From: Volucribacter amazonae
GTDB lineage: Bacteria > Pseudomonadota > Gammaproteobacteria > Enterobacterales > Pasteurellaceae
Reading direction: 5' to 3'
Length of the DNA stretch: 64,000 nucleotides
Assembly (NCBI RefSeq): GCF_029783845.1
Contig: NZ_LWID01000001.1
Location: 310,001-374,000 of the forward strand
Part shown: positions 34,985 through 44,195 of the stretch, piece by piece
Position numbering within the stretch: position 1 is the first letter of the stretch
Layout: the number at the start of each line of letters is the position of its first letter
The notes under the pieces: model-generated
The model's input: the letters and a program-made list of their open reading frames with translations, nothing else
Told to the model about the DNA's origin: nothing
The model's database searches: none
Made by a program: the position numbers and the translations under genes

Positions 34985-37558
34985 TTAAAATTTCATTTCT
35001 AAATTAAGTAAGAAATTTCGCCCCGGTGCAGCTAAAGCAGAATAATTTTCAGTTGTTTGACGAGCCTCCGAACCAAATGCCGTTTGTCTCGCCGCTTCCC
35101 AAGTAACATAACGATAATTAAATACATTATACACCCCCCCCCTTAAAGTAATATAAGGCGAAAAATGATAATATCCTGTCAAATCTGTGGTAAGCCAACT
35201 TTTGGTTTTAATATTCGCTACTCTAGCCCCTTGTGAAGTTAAAGTGTTTTGTCTAGAAGTAGAGATTAACTCATCTAAATTCTTCGCTTTAGAATAGGTA
35301 TTCATTAAACTCATACCCCATTTTTCACTCGGTGCATGATATTCCACACCATAAACCAATTTTAAGGGTTGAATTGCATCAAAGGAATAACTGGAAACGA
35401 TACCAAAATCATCAGAAATTGGTTTTTGTTTTTTAATCTTGGTTACCCCCACATTGGCTCTAAATTCTAATCCCGCAGGTAATTTACTCCACAAGGAATT
35501 CGCATCTACATAAGATTTAATATCAAAACCATGAGTAGTGAAATTATACAAATTGAAATAAATATCCGAAGTCGCATAACCTGGTAAACTACGATCATCA
35601 TGATATTTTACCGCTCGTCCTATTACATCACGATATTCGGTAATAAAATAACTTGCCGAGACTTTCATAAATGATCCAATTAACTCAATACCCACCTCTT
35701 GGTTAAAGGATTTTTCTGCTTTTAAACTCCCTTGCGTATCCTGTTGTGGATTAAAACGCTCATTGTTAAAACCCGGTCCAATAAGTTCAATAATACTTGG
35801 TGTTCTAAACCCCGTACTCGCACGATAAGTAAATTCAATTGGCTCAATAGGACGATAAGCTAGCCCAATATCCCAAGAAAATTCGCCATATTTTGCTTTT
35901 TCAAAAGTTAGACCATACTTTCTACTTTCTTCGGTCGGATTCGCTCTAAAGGTTTGTCGATCATAACGTAATGCCAAGCTAGTATTAAACTTGTCATTAA
36001 AATGAATACGATCACTCAATGAAATAAAAATATTTTGCCCTTTCATTTTCCCTGTGGAATGCGGTCCATCTAAATAATAGTTTTCAGAATAACGGCGATT
36101 TTCCTCAACCGTTCTTTCGGTATTTTTTTGTCTTAACCAATAGTTAGTTACCTCATAATCAGATTTTATTACGCCTGTTTTTAATTGTAACTGATGCTGA
36201 CTTCCCACAATTTCTATATTTTTAACAAGGTTGACATCAAACTTAATATCTTTTTCCTTTAACTCACTAAAGTGCTTATCCCCTAATTGTCCACGAATAT
36301 AATTTGCATCATTTGGAAAACAATTTTTATCTACACTAGGCCAATAGGAACAACTTAGCGTTAATGCCGTACTTTGCAATTTTAAATCTCGCCGATCTAA
36401 ACGCAAAATAGCCTGATCAATAATAAAATCTTGTTGTTCATTATGATACTTATATTCTAAGCCTACACGTTTATTTTTATGTTTATCAAAATAAAAACGT
36501 GTTGGAGTAAATTGATACTGGCTAATTGTCCCAATAGACGGAAAAAGCGGTTCATAACTCTGAACATTTGCATTAGAACCTGCATAATAATTAGGTAAAA
36601 ACATTTCTCGCAAATCATATTTTTGAATGGTATTTTCAACCACCGCACCTAAATAGTGTTGATTCGAGAAATGATAGCCAAATTTAGATAAGAAAGATTC
36701 GCTATGGTAATCCAACGGATTAGGAATTCTACGCTGAGGACCACTCACATCTTCTGCATCAAAATAAGTATCCACCGTACGCTGAGTCGTTAAATTATCG
36801 TCAACTGCATAATGGGAAATAATATAACCATCATTATAAAGATCATCATGGGCTCTGACTTCATGTCCTTGTCGCTTGGTATATTGTACAAACCCCTCAA
36901 AGCCATTATGACGCCCAGCTAATGCCCCAGAATAAAGCGTTCTACGATCTTTTGTAGTATGACCGATCTTAAAACGTCCAGCGACTTGACGTTCATCGTC
37001 ACTAAAGAAATCTTGGGTATCTTTAGTCGTCATACTTACCGCACCACCAAGTGCCCCATTGCCCGATTCAGCAGAAGCTGATCCTTTACGTAAATCCACC
37101 TCTTTCAAGTTTTCATATTCAATTTCATTAATGGAAGAACTTGTTTGTTGTACCCTATGATAACCCGAAGTTGGACTATCTTTTTTCAAAATAGGGGCTG
37201 AACCAAAGCCGTCAACATCAATAGCTACTCGTTCACGTTCCACACCACGCATTGAAAACCCTCTTGATGTGCCTCGTCCACCAGCTTCATTCACACCTAC
37301 ATCAGGATCATAACGAGTTAAATCTCGAATATTTTCCACTTGATCACGTTGTAAACTTTCCTTTGTCTTTTTTATTGCCCCTAAACCAGTTACATCATAT
37401 TTCTTAGGATTAGCATGATATTCTTGCACGTGAATCGTATCTAATTCTAAAATTTCATCATCTAATGCCGTCTCTGTATCAGCAATAGCATATCCCATAT
37501 AGCTAATAACAAAGAAAGATACTGCTGTTAATTTAAAAGTGCGGTTATTTTTTTGCAT
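34985..37558 (-). CDS. TbpA-like TonB-dependent receptor
   Basis: 857 aa. Signal peptide, TonB-box region LDTIHVQEY, then a plug: VENIRDLTRYDPDVGVNEAGG, RGFSMRGVERERVAIDVDG, INEIEYENLKEVDLRKGSAS, GNGALGGAVS. The barrel ends NYRYVTWEAARQ and AAPGRNFLLNLEMKF, the C-terminus of TbpA/LbpA receptors. Somewhat shorter than typical TbpA (about 900-915 aa), so the ligand could be transferrin or another host iron/haem protein. A G9 tract at 35134-35142 (C9 on plus) lies inside the last fifth of the gene. Likely Fur-controlled together with the lipoprotein gene 11 bp upstream. Confidence 0.85.
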   Translation of the reverse strand: MQKNNRTFKLTAVSFFVISYMGYAIADTETALDDEILELDTIHVQEYHANPKKYDVTGLGAIKKTKESLQRDQVENIRDLTRYDPDVGVNEAGGRGTSRGFSMRGVERERVAIDVDGFGSAPILKKDSPTSGYHRVQQTSSSINEIEYENLKEVDLRKGSASAESGNGALGGAVSMTTKDTQDFFSDDERQVAGRFKIGHTTKDRRTLYSGALAGRHNGFEGFVQYTKRQGHEVRAHDDLYNDGYIISHYAVDDNLTTQRTVDTYFDAEDVSGPQRRIPNPLDYHSESFLSKFGYHFSNQHYLGAVVENTIQKYDLREMFLPNYYAGSNANVQSYEPLFPSIGTISQYQFTPTRFYFDKHKNKRVGLEYKYHNEQQDFIIDQAILRLDRRDLKLQSTALTLSCSYWPSVDKNCFPNDANYIRGQLGDKHFSELKEKDIKFDVNLVKNIEIVGSQHQLQLKTGVIKSDYEVTNYWLRQKNTERTVEENRRYSENYYLDGPHSTGKMKGQNIFISLSDRIHFNDKFNTSLALRYDRQTFRANPTEESRKYGLTFEKAKYGEFSWDIGLAYRPIEPIEFTYRASTGFRTPSIIELIGPGFNNERFNPQQDTQGSLKAEKSFNQEVGIELIGSFMKVSASYFITEYRDVIGRAVKYHDDRSLPGYATSDIYFNLYNFTTHGFDIKSYVDANSLWSKLPAGLEFRANVGVTKIKKQKPISDDFGIVSSYSFDAIQPLKLVYGVEYHAPSEKWGMSLMNTYSKAKNLDELISTSRQNTLTSQGARVANIKTKSWLTTDLTGYYHFSPYITLRGGVYNVFNYRYVTWEAARQTAFGSEARQTTENYSALAAPGRNFLLNLEMKF
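35134..35142 (-). repeat. G9 homopolymer tract inside receptor gene
   Basis: Nine consecutive G on the coding strand (C on plus) within codons for Leu-Arg-Gly-Gly-Val-Tyr of the TbpA-like barrel. In this AT-rich genome such a tract is rare, and a slip of one base would truncate the barrel before its last strands. Confidence 0.8.
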
Positions 37559-37569
37559 GTTTTTGTCCC

Positions 37570-39276
37570 TTAATTTTCAACCTGTTTTCCACCAAATACG
37601 CCACCAACATTGTTATCCTCACTGAGGAAATGTCCGCCTAACTCATTCGCTGAAGGGCCATAAAACATACCTTGTACCGCAGCCTGACCAGTAATCGCTT
37701 GATCGTTACCTAATCCCTCCTTAGAACTATCAATTTGCCAATTTATGCTCGCTGTGCCAGAAAAATGATTATTTTGAATATTGGCATCAAATTTAACCGC
37801 TGGATTTTCAGAAGAAACTAATTGGTCTTTCGTATATAAATTACCTGCTAGCTTTTTATTTTCCCAATCTGCCACAAAACGTGCATCAAATTTATTGGCG
37901 GTTACATTACCCACACCTGTACCACTACCATACCAATAACCGGCATATTCCGCTGTTCCTGTTGTTGGAATTTGATAATTAGGGGTAGGTTTGCCCTGCA
38001 CAAAATAACCACCTGATGTTTCATCATTAATTTGTTGGCTATATAAACCATATTGAGCAAATTGCATTTCATTACAACAACTGCCCTCTTGTGTATTCAA
38101 ATCAATTACAGTACCGTCAACCACTAATTGATGAATATCGCCATTAAAATCAACTTTCTTCATCTCCTGTAATTTTTCTTGTTCAAAACTCAAGATCCCT
38201 GCTGAATATAATTCGCTAATATCCCTATTATCCCTTTTGGCATTAAAAACACCTGCCCAAGAGTTATCTTCAGCTAGTGCGCGTCCAGCAAGTTCTTCAG
38301 CTTGATTACCATAAAATGAACCAAAAACCACCGCATCAGAATCACTCTTACCGTTGAGAAATTGCCCTAGATTATTTTCTTTATCGCTATAACTTCCCTT
38401 AGCAGTACCATAAAAACTATTACCTTTAATATTGGCGGTAACATCATAATCAATCTTCACACCTGAATTGGATTTGAGCTTCCCTGATAAAGTTTTTTGG
38501 CTAAAATCAACAATAAAGGTTACTTTATCTTCTTCTGTTAATCCCTCACCTGTTCCCCCATAAGGATTTAAATCATCACTACCATTTAATTGATGTGCAA
38601 ACAACCAATGTCCTTCATAGGTAAAGGTGCCATTATCAGGAATATTATCAACAGGGGTCTTATCAAAGCCTTTATAAAAAATGGAGGTTATATAGTAAGG
38701 ATCTTGCTGTATTAAACTGGCATTTTGAAATTGATTATCTTTAATTCTAACTAAACCTAACAAAGTATTATCATTACTAAATAACTTAATAATGACATTA
38801 AAATCAGATTCATCATAATAATAAACTGCTCTGCCACCTTCAAACTTAGCTGAAGAAGATAAATAATTCCATTTATCCCCCTCAAAAGACAACGGAATTT
38901 CACGCTCTTCTATCACATATTGTTTCGTTCCATTTACTTCTTGTACAGTTGCAAAACGTATTTTTAAACTGGCTTTATTCTCACTTTTTTCTTCATACTC
39001 AGTTGCAGGGTTAAGAGTATGAATTTTGCCAAAAAGATCGGAATATTCTATCAATAAATTTCTAGGAATAGGGGCATTTATGCTATATCCCACTTCAGGA
39101 TTATCTTCCTGAACAGTAATAACTGGCGTTTTATAAACCGTTTTATTCTCAACTTCTTCCGTTGTCGTATAAGTTGCCTCAGGCACAACCTCTGGTTCAG
39201 TGCTGCCACCACCGAAAGCACAACCTACCATTAACATTGAGCAACAATAAGACAAATAACATTTTTTAAATTTCAT
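37570..39276 (-). CDS. TbpB-like bilobed surface lipoprotein
   Basis: 568 aa from the ATG at 39276, which follows a GAGG site; the TTG at 39288 is too close to it. Lipobox MLMVGCAFGGG (Cys ~19), then Gly and a Thr/Glu-rich anchor. Two homologous lobes each end in a TbpB-type signature: FYGNQAEELAGRALAEDNSW (residues ~320-340) and FYGPSANELGGHFLSEDNNV (~540-560). TbpB-like proteins catch host transferrin at the surface and pass it to TbpA. Slam lies two genes downstream. Whether the ligand is transferrin cannot be told from sequence. Confidence 0.82.
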   Translation of the reverse strand: MKFKKCYLSYCCSMLMVGCAFGGGSTEPEVVPEATYTTTEEVENKTVYKTPVITVQEDNPEVGYSINAPIPRNLLIEYSDLFGKIHTLNPATEYEEKSENKASLKIRFATVQEVNGTKQYVIEEREIPLSFEGDKWNYLSSSAKFEGGRAVYYYDESDFNVIIKLFSNDNTLLGLVRIKDNQFQNASLIQQDPYYITSIFYKGFDKTPVDNIPDNGTFTYEGHWLFAHQLNGSDDLNPYGGTGEGLTEEDKVTFIVDFSQKTLSGKLKSNSGVKIDYDVTANIKGNSFYGTAKGSYSDKENNLGQFLNGKSDSDAVVFGSFYGNQAEELAGRALAEDNSWAGVFNAKRDNRDISELYSAGILSFEQEKLQEMKKVDFNGDIHQLVVDGTVIDLNTQEGSCCNEMQFAQYGLYSQQINDETSGGYFVQGKPTPNYQIPTTGTAEYAGYWYGSGTGVGNVTANKFDARFVADWENKKLAGNLYTKDQLVSSENPAVKFDANIQNNHFSGTASINWQIDSSKEGLGNDQAITGQAAVQGMFYGPSANELGGHFLSEDNNVGGVFGGKQVEN

Positions 39277-39295
39277 AAAACCTCGCAAATTTCAG

Positions 39296-39316
39296 TAATA
39301 ATAATTATTATCAATA
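39296..39316 (-). promoter_or_regulatory. Fur-box-like palindrome before the TbpB-like gene
   Basis: ATAATAATTATTAT at 39298-39311 is a perfect 14-bp palindrome, extended by TATCAA. It resembles the 19-bp Fur consensus GATAATGATAATCATTATC and lies about 20 bp upstream of the lipoprotein start, where it would overlap the promoter. Confidence 0.65.
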
Positions 39317-39487
39317 ACAGCTTGCGAAGATTACTTTATTTAAAGTAAATTTACAAGAAATAATTAATCATTGTAAAAAATAATAATTAATGAATAGATT
39401 GACCTTTATTTATTAACAAAAATTTATCATTTAAACTGAGCTTTCCCCATTTTCATCTTATCCAATATTTCATTTCAACAAAATTTA
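39317..39487. other. AT-rich divergent promoter gap
   Basis: Part of the gap between the TbpB-like gene and ybfE. It holds poly-A/T stretches and no gene. It may contain the -35/-10 of the lipoprotein operon (TTTATT, TAAAGT). Confidence 0.4.
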
Positions 39488-39498
39488 TGCTATAGTTC

Positions 39499-39536
39499 GC
39501 CCCATTCTCAATGGGGCTTATCATTCTCATTTTGAG
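39499..39536 (+). promoter_or_regulatory. leader hairpin and Fur-like site before ybfE-fldA-fur
   Basis: GCCCCAT (39499-39505) pairs with ATGGGGC (39511-39517). It follows an extended -10-like TGCTATAGT (39488-39496). Directly after it, TTATCATTCTCATTTTGAG (39518-39536) resembles a Fur half-site array (reverse: GAGAATGATAA). E. coli fldA/fur transcription is Fur- and redox-linked, so control here is plausible. Confidence 0.4.
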
Positions 39537-39564
39537 CCTTATAGTACATTCAATGGTTTAAGCG

Positions 39565-39852
39565 ATGGCAAAACAAGATGCAGATTGTATCACTTTGGAT
39601 CTCTTCGCTAATGTACCGAAAGTTGGACGGCCGAAAACGAATCCGTTGCCTCGTGAGCAACAGTTGCGAATTAATAAACGCAATCAGCTAAGACGAGATA
39701 AATCAAGCGGATTAAGACGAATTGAGTTAAAACTGCATACCAATATGGTACAGGATTTAGAACAATTAGCCGCCATACTTGATGTTAGTCGGGCAGAACT
39801 AATTGAAACAATTTTACAAGATTATTTGAAAAGTCAAAAAGCAAGGAATTAA
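39565..39852 (+). CDS. ybfE: LexA-regulated-type protein YbfE (ribbon-helix-helix)
   Basis: 95 aa. N-terminal ITLDLFANVPKVGRPKTNPLPREQQLRINKRNQ is strongly conserved in YbfE proteins. The second half (RRIELKLHTNMVQDLEQLAAILDVSRAELIETIL) has a ribbon-helix-helix form, suggesting DNA binding. E. coli ybfE is LexA-controlled; I see no clear LexA box here. It overlaps the ribosome site of fldA (1 bp gap), as in the conserved ybfE-fldA-fur block. Confidence 0.88.
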   Translation: MAKQDADCITLDLFANVPKVGRPKTNPLPREQQLRINKRNQLRRDKSSGLRRIELKLHTNMVQDLEQLAAILDVSRAELIETILQDYLKSQKARN

Positions 39853-39853
39853 T

Positions 39854-40381
39854 ATGGCTATTGTTGGTTTATTTTACGGTAGTGATACAGGTAATACAGA
39901 AAATATTGCCAAAATGATTCAAAAACAGCTTGGTAGCGAATTAGTAGATATTCGTGATATTGCCAAAAGCAGTAAAGAAGATATTGAAGCCTATGATTTT
40001 ATTATGATTGGTATCCCTACTTGGTATTATGGTGAGGCACAATGCGATTGGGACGATTTTTTCCCAACGTTAGAACAAATTGATTTCACTGATAAATTAG
40101 TGGCTATTTTTGGCTGTGGCGATCAAGAAGATTATGCCGAATATTTCTGTGATGCCATGGGAACAGTGCGTAACATTATTGAACCTCATGGGGCAATTAT
40201 TGTGGGGCATTGGCCGACTGAAGGCTATAATTTTGAGGTTTCCCAAGCCTTAGTGGACGATAATACTTTTGTTGGTCTATGCATTGATGAAGATCGTCAA
40301 CCAGAATTAACCGCTGAACGTGTACAAACTTGGGTTAAACAAGTTTATGATGAAATGTGTTTAGCTGAGTTAGCAAATTAG
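39854..40381 (+). CDS. fldA: flavodoxin
   Basis: 175 aa. FMN phosphate loop GLFYGSDTGNTENIAKMI (residues ~5-22), the aromatic-containing loops PTWYYGEAQCDWDDF (~55-69) and FGCGDQEDYAEYFCDAMG (~88-105). It is an electron carrier replacing ferredoxin under iron limitation and serves pathways such as MEP isoprenoid synthesis. It lies between ybfE and fur, likely co-transcribed. Length equals E. coli FldA (176 aa). Confidence 0.96.
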   Translation: MAIVGLFYGSDTGNTENIAKMIQKQLGSELVDIRDIAKSSKEDIEAYDFIMIGIPTWYYGEAQCDWDDFFPTLEQIDFTDKLVAIFGCGDQEDYAEYFCDAMGTVRNIIEPHGAIIVGHWPTEGYNFEVSQALVDDNTFVGLCIDEDRQPELTAERVQTWVKQVYDEMCLAELAN

Positions 40382-40463
40382 GTTATTTTTTAACATCAAG
40401 AGTTGAAATTGAGAACTATTACCCTTAATATAAGTAGGGTCAAAGCAAAATAAAGAGGTTGCC

Positions 40464-40892
40464 ATGTCTGAAGAAAATATTAAATTACTGAAAAAAGCGG
40501 GGCTAAAAATCACTGAGCCACGTTTAACGATTTTGGCATTAATGCAAAAAAATAAAATTCAGCATTTTTCTGCTGAAGATATTTACAAAATGCTACTAGA
40601 ACAAGGCGAAGAAATTGGTTTAGCAACGGTTTATCGTGTATTAAACCAATTTGATGAAGCGAAAATCTTAATTCGTCATAATTTTGAGGGCAATAAATCC
40701 GTTTTTGAATTAGCCCCAAGCGAACATCACGATCATATTATTTGTGTGGATTGTGGTAAGGTCTTTGAATTTAATGACGATATTATTGAGAAACGTCAAC
40801 GTGAAATCAGTAAAGAACACGGTATTCAATTAGAAACCCACAGTTTATATTTATACGGAAAATGTAACGATATTGAGAAATGTGATAAGTAG
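40464..40892 (+). CDS. fur: ferric uptake regulator
   Basis: 142 aa. Winged-helix N-terminus (LKKAGLKITEPRLTILALMQ, GLATVYRVLNQFDEAKILIRH) and metal-binding C-domain HHDHIICVDCGKVFEFND. The second Cys pair is represented by CNDIEKC near the end. Fur with Fe2+ represses iron uptake genes; the TbpAB-like operon and fldA nearby are likely targets. The 82-bp gap upstream has a Fur-like GAGAACTATTACC (about 40409-40421), hinting at autoregulation. Confidence 0.96.
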   Translation: MSEENIKLLKKAGLKITEPRLTILALMQKNKIQHFSAEDIYKMLLEQGEEIGLATVYRVLNQFDEAKILIRHNFEGNKSVFELAPSEHHDHIICVDCGKVFEFNDDIIEKRQREISKEHGIQLETHSLYLYGKCNDIEKCDK

Positions 40893-40901
40893 ATAACAGT
40901 A

Positions 40902-40924
40902 AATCCCCTCGCTGAGGGGATTTT
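40902..40924. terminator. bidirectional terminator between fur and thiQ
   Basis: AATCCCCTC (40902-40910) and GAGGGGATT (40914-40922) around a GCT loop, then TT. The genes converge here, so it can end both fur and thiBPQ transcripts. Confidence 0.8.
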
Positions 40925-40936
40925 GCTTTATAGGCA

Positions 40937-41569
40937 TTAATTCATTATTCTTCCCTGCTCAATACGTATTATCCGATCTATTTTGCCTGTGAGTTCATTG
41001 GGTTGATGGGTAACAATCAACATTGTTAATGCTTTTTCTTGGCATAATTTGTCTAATAAGTCTGCCATTTCTGTGCGTAGCAACGGATCTAGCGCAGAAA
41101 AAGGTTCATCAAGTAATAAAATCGGCTTATCGCGTAATAAGCAACGTGCTAAGGCGACTCGTTGTTTTTGTCCGCCTGATAATTGGCTAGGTAAACGTGT
41201 GGCAAAGGGGGTTAATCCCACTGCGTCTAAGGCTTGTGCCACTTGTTGCTGTTCCGTTTTATTCAGTCTTAAATGAGGTTGTACTCCTAAAGCAATATTT
41301 TGCCAAACGGTTAAATGATTAAACACATTATTTTCTTGAAATAACATAGATACAGGGCGTAAGTGCGGTGCAATTTGGTTACAATTTTTTCCTGCCAAAC
41401 AAATTTCTCCCTTTTCTACCATTTCAAATCCTGCGATAAGATTTAATAAGGTACTTTTGCCTGCCCCACTTGAGCCAATAATGGCGACTCGTTGCCCTGC
41501 GGGAATATGCAAATCAAAATACATGGGCATAGTTTGATAATGAAATTCTACCTGAGTTAATTTAATCAT
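40937..41569 (-). CDS. thiQ: thiamine ABC transporter ATP-binding protein
   Basis: 210 aa from the ATG at 41569, which overlaps the end of thiP by 8 bp; an upstream in-frame start at 41602 lies deep in thiP. Walker A GSSGAGKST, Q-loop FQENNVFNHL, signature LSGGQKQRVALARCLL, Walker B ILLLDEPFSALDP and H-loop IVTHQP. It powers uptake of thiamine and its phosphates with ThiP and ThiB. Last gene of the riboswitch-controlled thiBPQ operon. Confidence 0.93.
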   Translation of the reverse strand: MIKLTQVEFHYQTMPMYFDLHIPAGQRVAIIGSSGAGKSTLLNLIAGFEMVEKGEICLAGKNCNQIAPHLRPVSMLFQENNVFNHLTVWQNIALGVQPHLRLNKTEQQQVAQALDAVGLTPFATRLPSQLSGGQKQRVALARCLLRDKPILLLDEPFSALDPLLRTEMADLLDKLCQEKALTMLIVTHQPNELTGKIDRIIRIEQGRIMN

Positions 41570-43184
41570 TGTTATCACTCGCTGTTTTGCTATTACGCTC
41601 AATTAAAGCAAAAATGGCTAAACAAAATACTAATAAGATCATTGCCGTTACGGCGGCTTCATCGCCACGATAGCTGCCTAATTGTTGATAAAGTAAATAA
41701 GGTAATGAAGTAAAATGCTGATTACCAAATAAAGCGATAGCGGTAAAATCCCCTAAGGACAATGCCATAGCCAAAGCGAAAGCATATTTGATTGGTTGAG
41801 CTAAGGTGTTCCATTCAATTAAGCGTAAACGTTGCCAGCCACTGATGCCTAAAGACTGGCATAATTTTTCGTAATAGTGCATATTTTGGTTCATTGGGGC
41901 GGATAAAATACGGATAACAAAGGGCATGGCGGTTAAACCATTACATAACACCACAATAAAAAATAAATAGATTTCATCAAAACGAAGATGTTGTAGCCAA
42001 ATAAATAATCCGATTGCCAATAATAAGGTGGGTATGGATAAAATTAACATACCAAAATTAAGCAAAAAGTTTGCCGTTGTTCGCCAATAAAGCCATAGTA
42101 AACGGCGTGATAATAACAATAATCCAGTGGCTAATAAGAGGGCAAAACAGGCGGAACTTAATGCCATTGCTAACGAATAGCCTATGGCTCGCCATAATTG
42201 AGACGATTGCCAAATAGACCACAATGCTTTGGAACTTAATGCGGTGATAAATAAATTTAAGAGGGGAAATAAAATAAAAAGGCAAACACTGATAATCAAA
42301 AAAATTTGCCAAAATCGCACCGCACTTTTTTGTTTTGCCCGCCAAATGCTAGTTTGTTGCAAAGGGTTGTTGGTTGGTTTGCCAAGCCAACTGGTTAAGG
42401 CAAATAACATAAAGCAAAAGAGAAATTGCAATAAGGCATAAAAAGAAGCTCTTGCTAAATCAAAATCAAACACAATCGCTTGATAAATTGCCACTTCTAA
42501 GGTGGTATATTGTGGTCCGCCACCTAAGGTAAGTACAATGGTAAAGCTGGTAAAACACAGCATAAAAATCAGGCTGAGGGCAGGCAAAATTTGCGAACGT
42601 AAATATGCCCATTCCACCAAGCGGATAAATTGCCAACCTCGTAGATTTAATTGTGCCGCAAGCTGATGTTGTTGACTTGGGATAGCTTGAAAACAAGGCA
42701 AAAATAAACGGCAAGCAAAGGGGATATTAAAAAAGAGGTGAGTTAATAAAATCCCTGTTAAACCATAAATATTGGGTTGCCAAGCTATGCCCATAGAGCT
42801 GAGAAATTGTGCCAGCCAACCTTTTGTGCCATACACGCCTAAAACCCCAAAAATCACCACTAATGAGGGCAAAACAAAGGTTAGGGAAAACAATTTAAGT
42901 AGCCATTTTTTTCCTATAACGTCTTGATAAAACAAGGCTCTGGCTAAGAGTAAGCCCCCAATTACCGCTAAAACTGCCGATAATAAGGCTTGTGCAAAGC
43001 TAAAAAACAGGACGTGGCGTAAATAAGGATCCCATAAAGAAAGCCAAGCCTTAGGGCTTTCTAAGCGAAAAATGGCTTGCAGTGCGTTACTATATACCAA
43101 GATCAAAAGCAATAAAACCGCAATTCCGCCCAAATAATGCCTTGGGCGAAATTGCGGATTGTGAATAAAGGTGAGCAGTTTCAT
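41562..43184 (-). CDS. thiP: thiamine ABC transporter permease
   Basis: 540 aa, about twelve membrane helices in two homologous halves. Each half carries the permease EAA-type loop (LRGWQFIRLVEWAYLRSQILPA and LGISGWQRLRLIEWNTLAQPIK). It forms the whole membrane channel as a fused dimer, as known for ThiP. Start overlaps the thiB stop by one base and the end overlaps thiQ by 8 bp, so translation of the three genes is coupled. Confidence 0.93.
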   Translation of the reverse strand: MKLLTFIHNPQFRPRHYLGGIAVLLLLILVYSNALQAIFRLESPKAWLSLWDPYLRHVLFFSFAQALLSAVLAVIGGLLLARALFYQDVIGKKWLLKLFSLTFVLPSLVVIFGVLGVYGTKGWLAQFLSSMGIAWQPNIYGLTGILLTHLFFNIPFACRLFLPCFQAIPSQQHQLAAQLNLRGWQFIRLVEWAYLRSQILPALSLIFMLCFTSFTIVLTLGGGPQYTTLEVAIYQAIVFDFDLARASFYALLQFLFCFMLFALTSWLGKPTNNPLQQTSIWRAKQKSAVRFWQIFLIISVCLFILFPLLNLFITALSSKALWSIWQSSQLWRAIGYSLAMALSSACFALLLATGLLLLSRRLLWLYWRTTANFLLNFGMLILSIPTLLLAIGLFIWLQHLRFDEIYLFFIVVLCNGLTAMPFVIRILSAPMNQNMHYYEKLCQSLGISGWQRLRLIEWNTLAQPIKYAFALAMALSLGDFTAIALFGNQHFTSLPYLLYQQLGSYRGDEAAVTAMILLVFCLAIFALIERNSKTASDNND

Positions 43185-44188
43185 TATTTAATTAATGCCG
43201 TTTGCCACACATTGATCCATTGTTTGATTTGCTCGGCACTCACTGCACTGCTATCAAGGGTTTTGGTATTTAATTGTTTGGCTTTAAGCTGATCAAAAAG
43301 AGGATCAACCTGTGCGTCTGTCACAGATAACATAACATTTTTACGGCTAATCTCTTGCTGTGCCTCAGGGCTTAATAAAAAGCCTAAAAAATGCTCGGCA
43401 CAAAGGTTATCTTTGCCCTTAACCGTTTTGGCTGCCATTTCAATTTGTAATAATACGGGATCGCTAAATTCTGTGGCAACATATTGATCTTTATTTTCTT
43501 GCAATAAATGATAAATCGGCGAAGTATTATGACTCATCACTAAATCCGCCTCGCCTTTTAGAAATGCCCCATAGGTTTCTGTCCAACCTTTTCCTACAGT
43601 AACCGTATGGCTCGCTAATTGTTGCCAACGTTGTGGAATTTGTTCCTCAGGATAAAGCAAGTTTAACCACACCAATAAGCCACGTCCAATACTACTGGTA
43701 CGTGGATCTTGATAAATCACGTTGAGATCTTGTCGCTCAATTAATTCCGCTAAACTTTGCGGTGGGTTAGTCAATTTGGTTTTGTCATAAATAAAGGCAT
43801 ATTGTCCAAAATCATAGGGTAAAAAAGTGTGATTTTGCCAAGTAATCGGCAAGGATAATTGATTAAGAGCCACTTGATTTGGCACAAATAAGCCTGATTT
43901 TTCCGCAGGCTCTAGCTGAAAATTATCCAAGCCAATCACAATATCCGCTTGGGTATTTTTGCCCTCTAAACGCACCCGATTTAATAAGGTGGTACGGCTA
44001 TCAAAAGGCACAATATTGGCTTGGCATTGTGGGTATTTTTGTTCAAATTGGGCTTTAACAACAGGTGCTGGTCCCCAATCTGCAGAAAAAAATTCTTCGG
44101 CGTAAATGGTAACTGGAGTTGTTTTTGCCAAGAGATTTGGTGAAACCGCTAATGCGGTAGAAAACAACAAGGTCTTTAATTTTTTCAT
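43184..44188 (-). CDS. thiB: thiamine-binding periplasmic protein
   Basis: 334 aa. Signal peptide (LLFSTALAVSPNLLAK), mature type 2 binding protein: VTIYAEEFFSADWGPAPVVK, DIVIGLDNFQLEPAE, YDFGQYAFIYDKTKL and DPRTSSIGRGLLVWLNLL are ThiB-like. It delivers thiamine, TMP and TPP to ThiPQ. A TPP riboswitch (44255-44337) and a hairpin over the ribosome site (44196-44218) precede it. It is often called TbpA in Haemophilus, not to be confused with the transferrin receptor. Confidence 0.94.
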   Translation of the reverse strand: MKKLKTLLFSTALAVSPNLLAKTTPVTIYAEEFFSADWGPAPVVKAQFEQKYPQCQANIVPFDSRTTLLNRVRLEGKNTQADIVIGLDNFQLEPAEKSGLFVPNQVALNQLSLPITWQNHTFLPYDFGQYAFIYDKTKLTNPPQSLAELIERQDLNVIYQDPRTSSIGRGLLVWLNLLYPEEQIPQRWQQLASHTVTVGKGWTETYGAFLKGEADLVMSHNTSPIYHLLQENKDQYVATEFSDPVLLQIEMAAKTVKGKDNLCAEHFLGFLLSPEAQQEISRKNVMLSVTDAQVDPLFDQLKAKQLNTKTLDSSAVSAEQIKQWINVWQTALIK

Positions 44189-44195
44189 AAGATAA

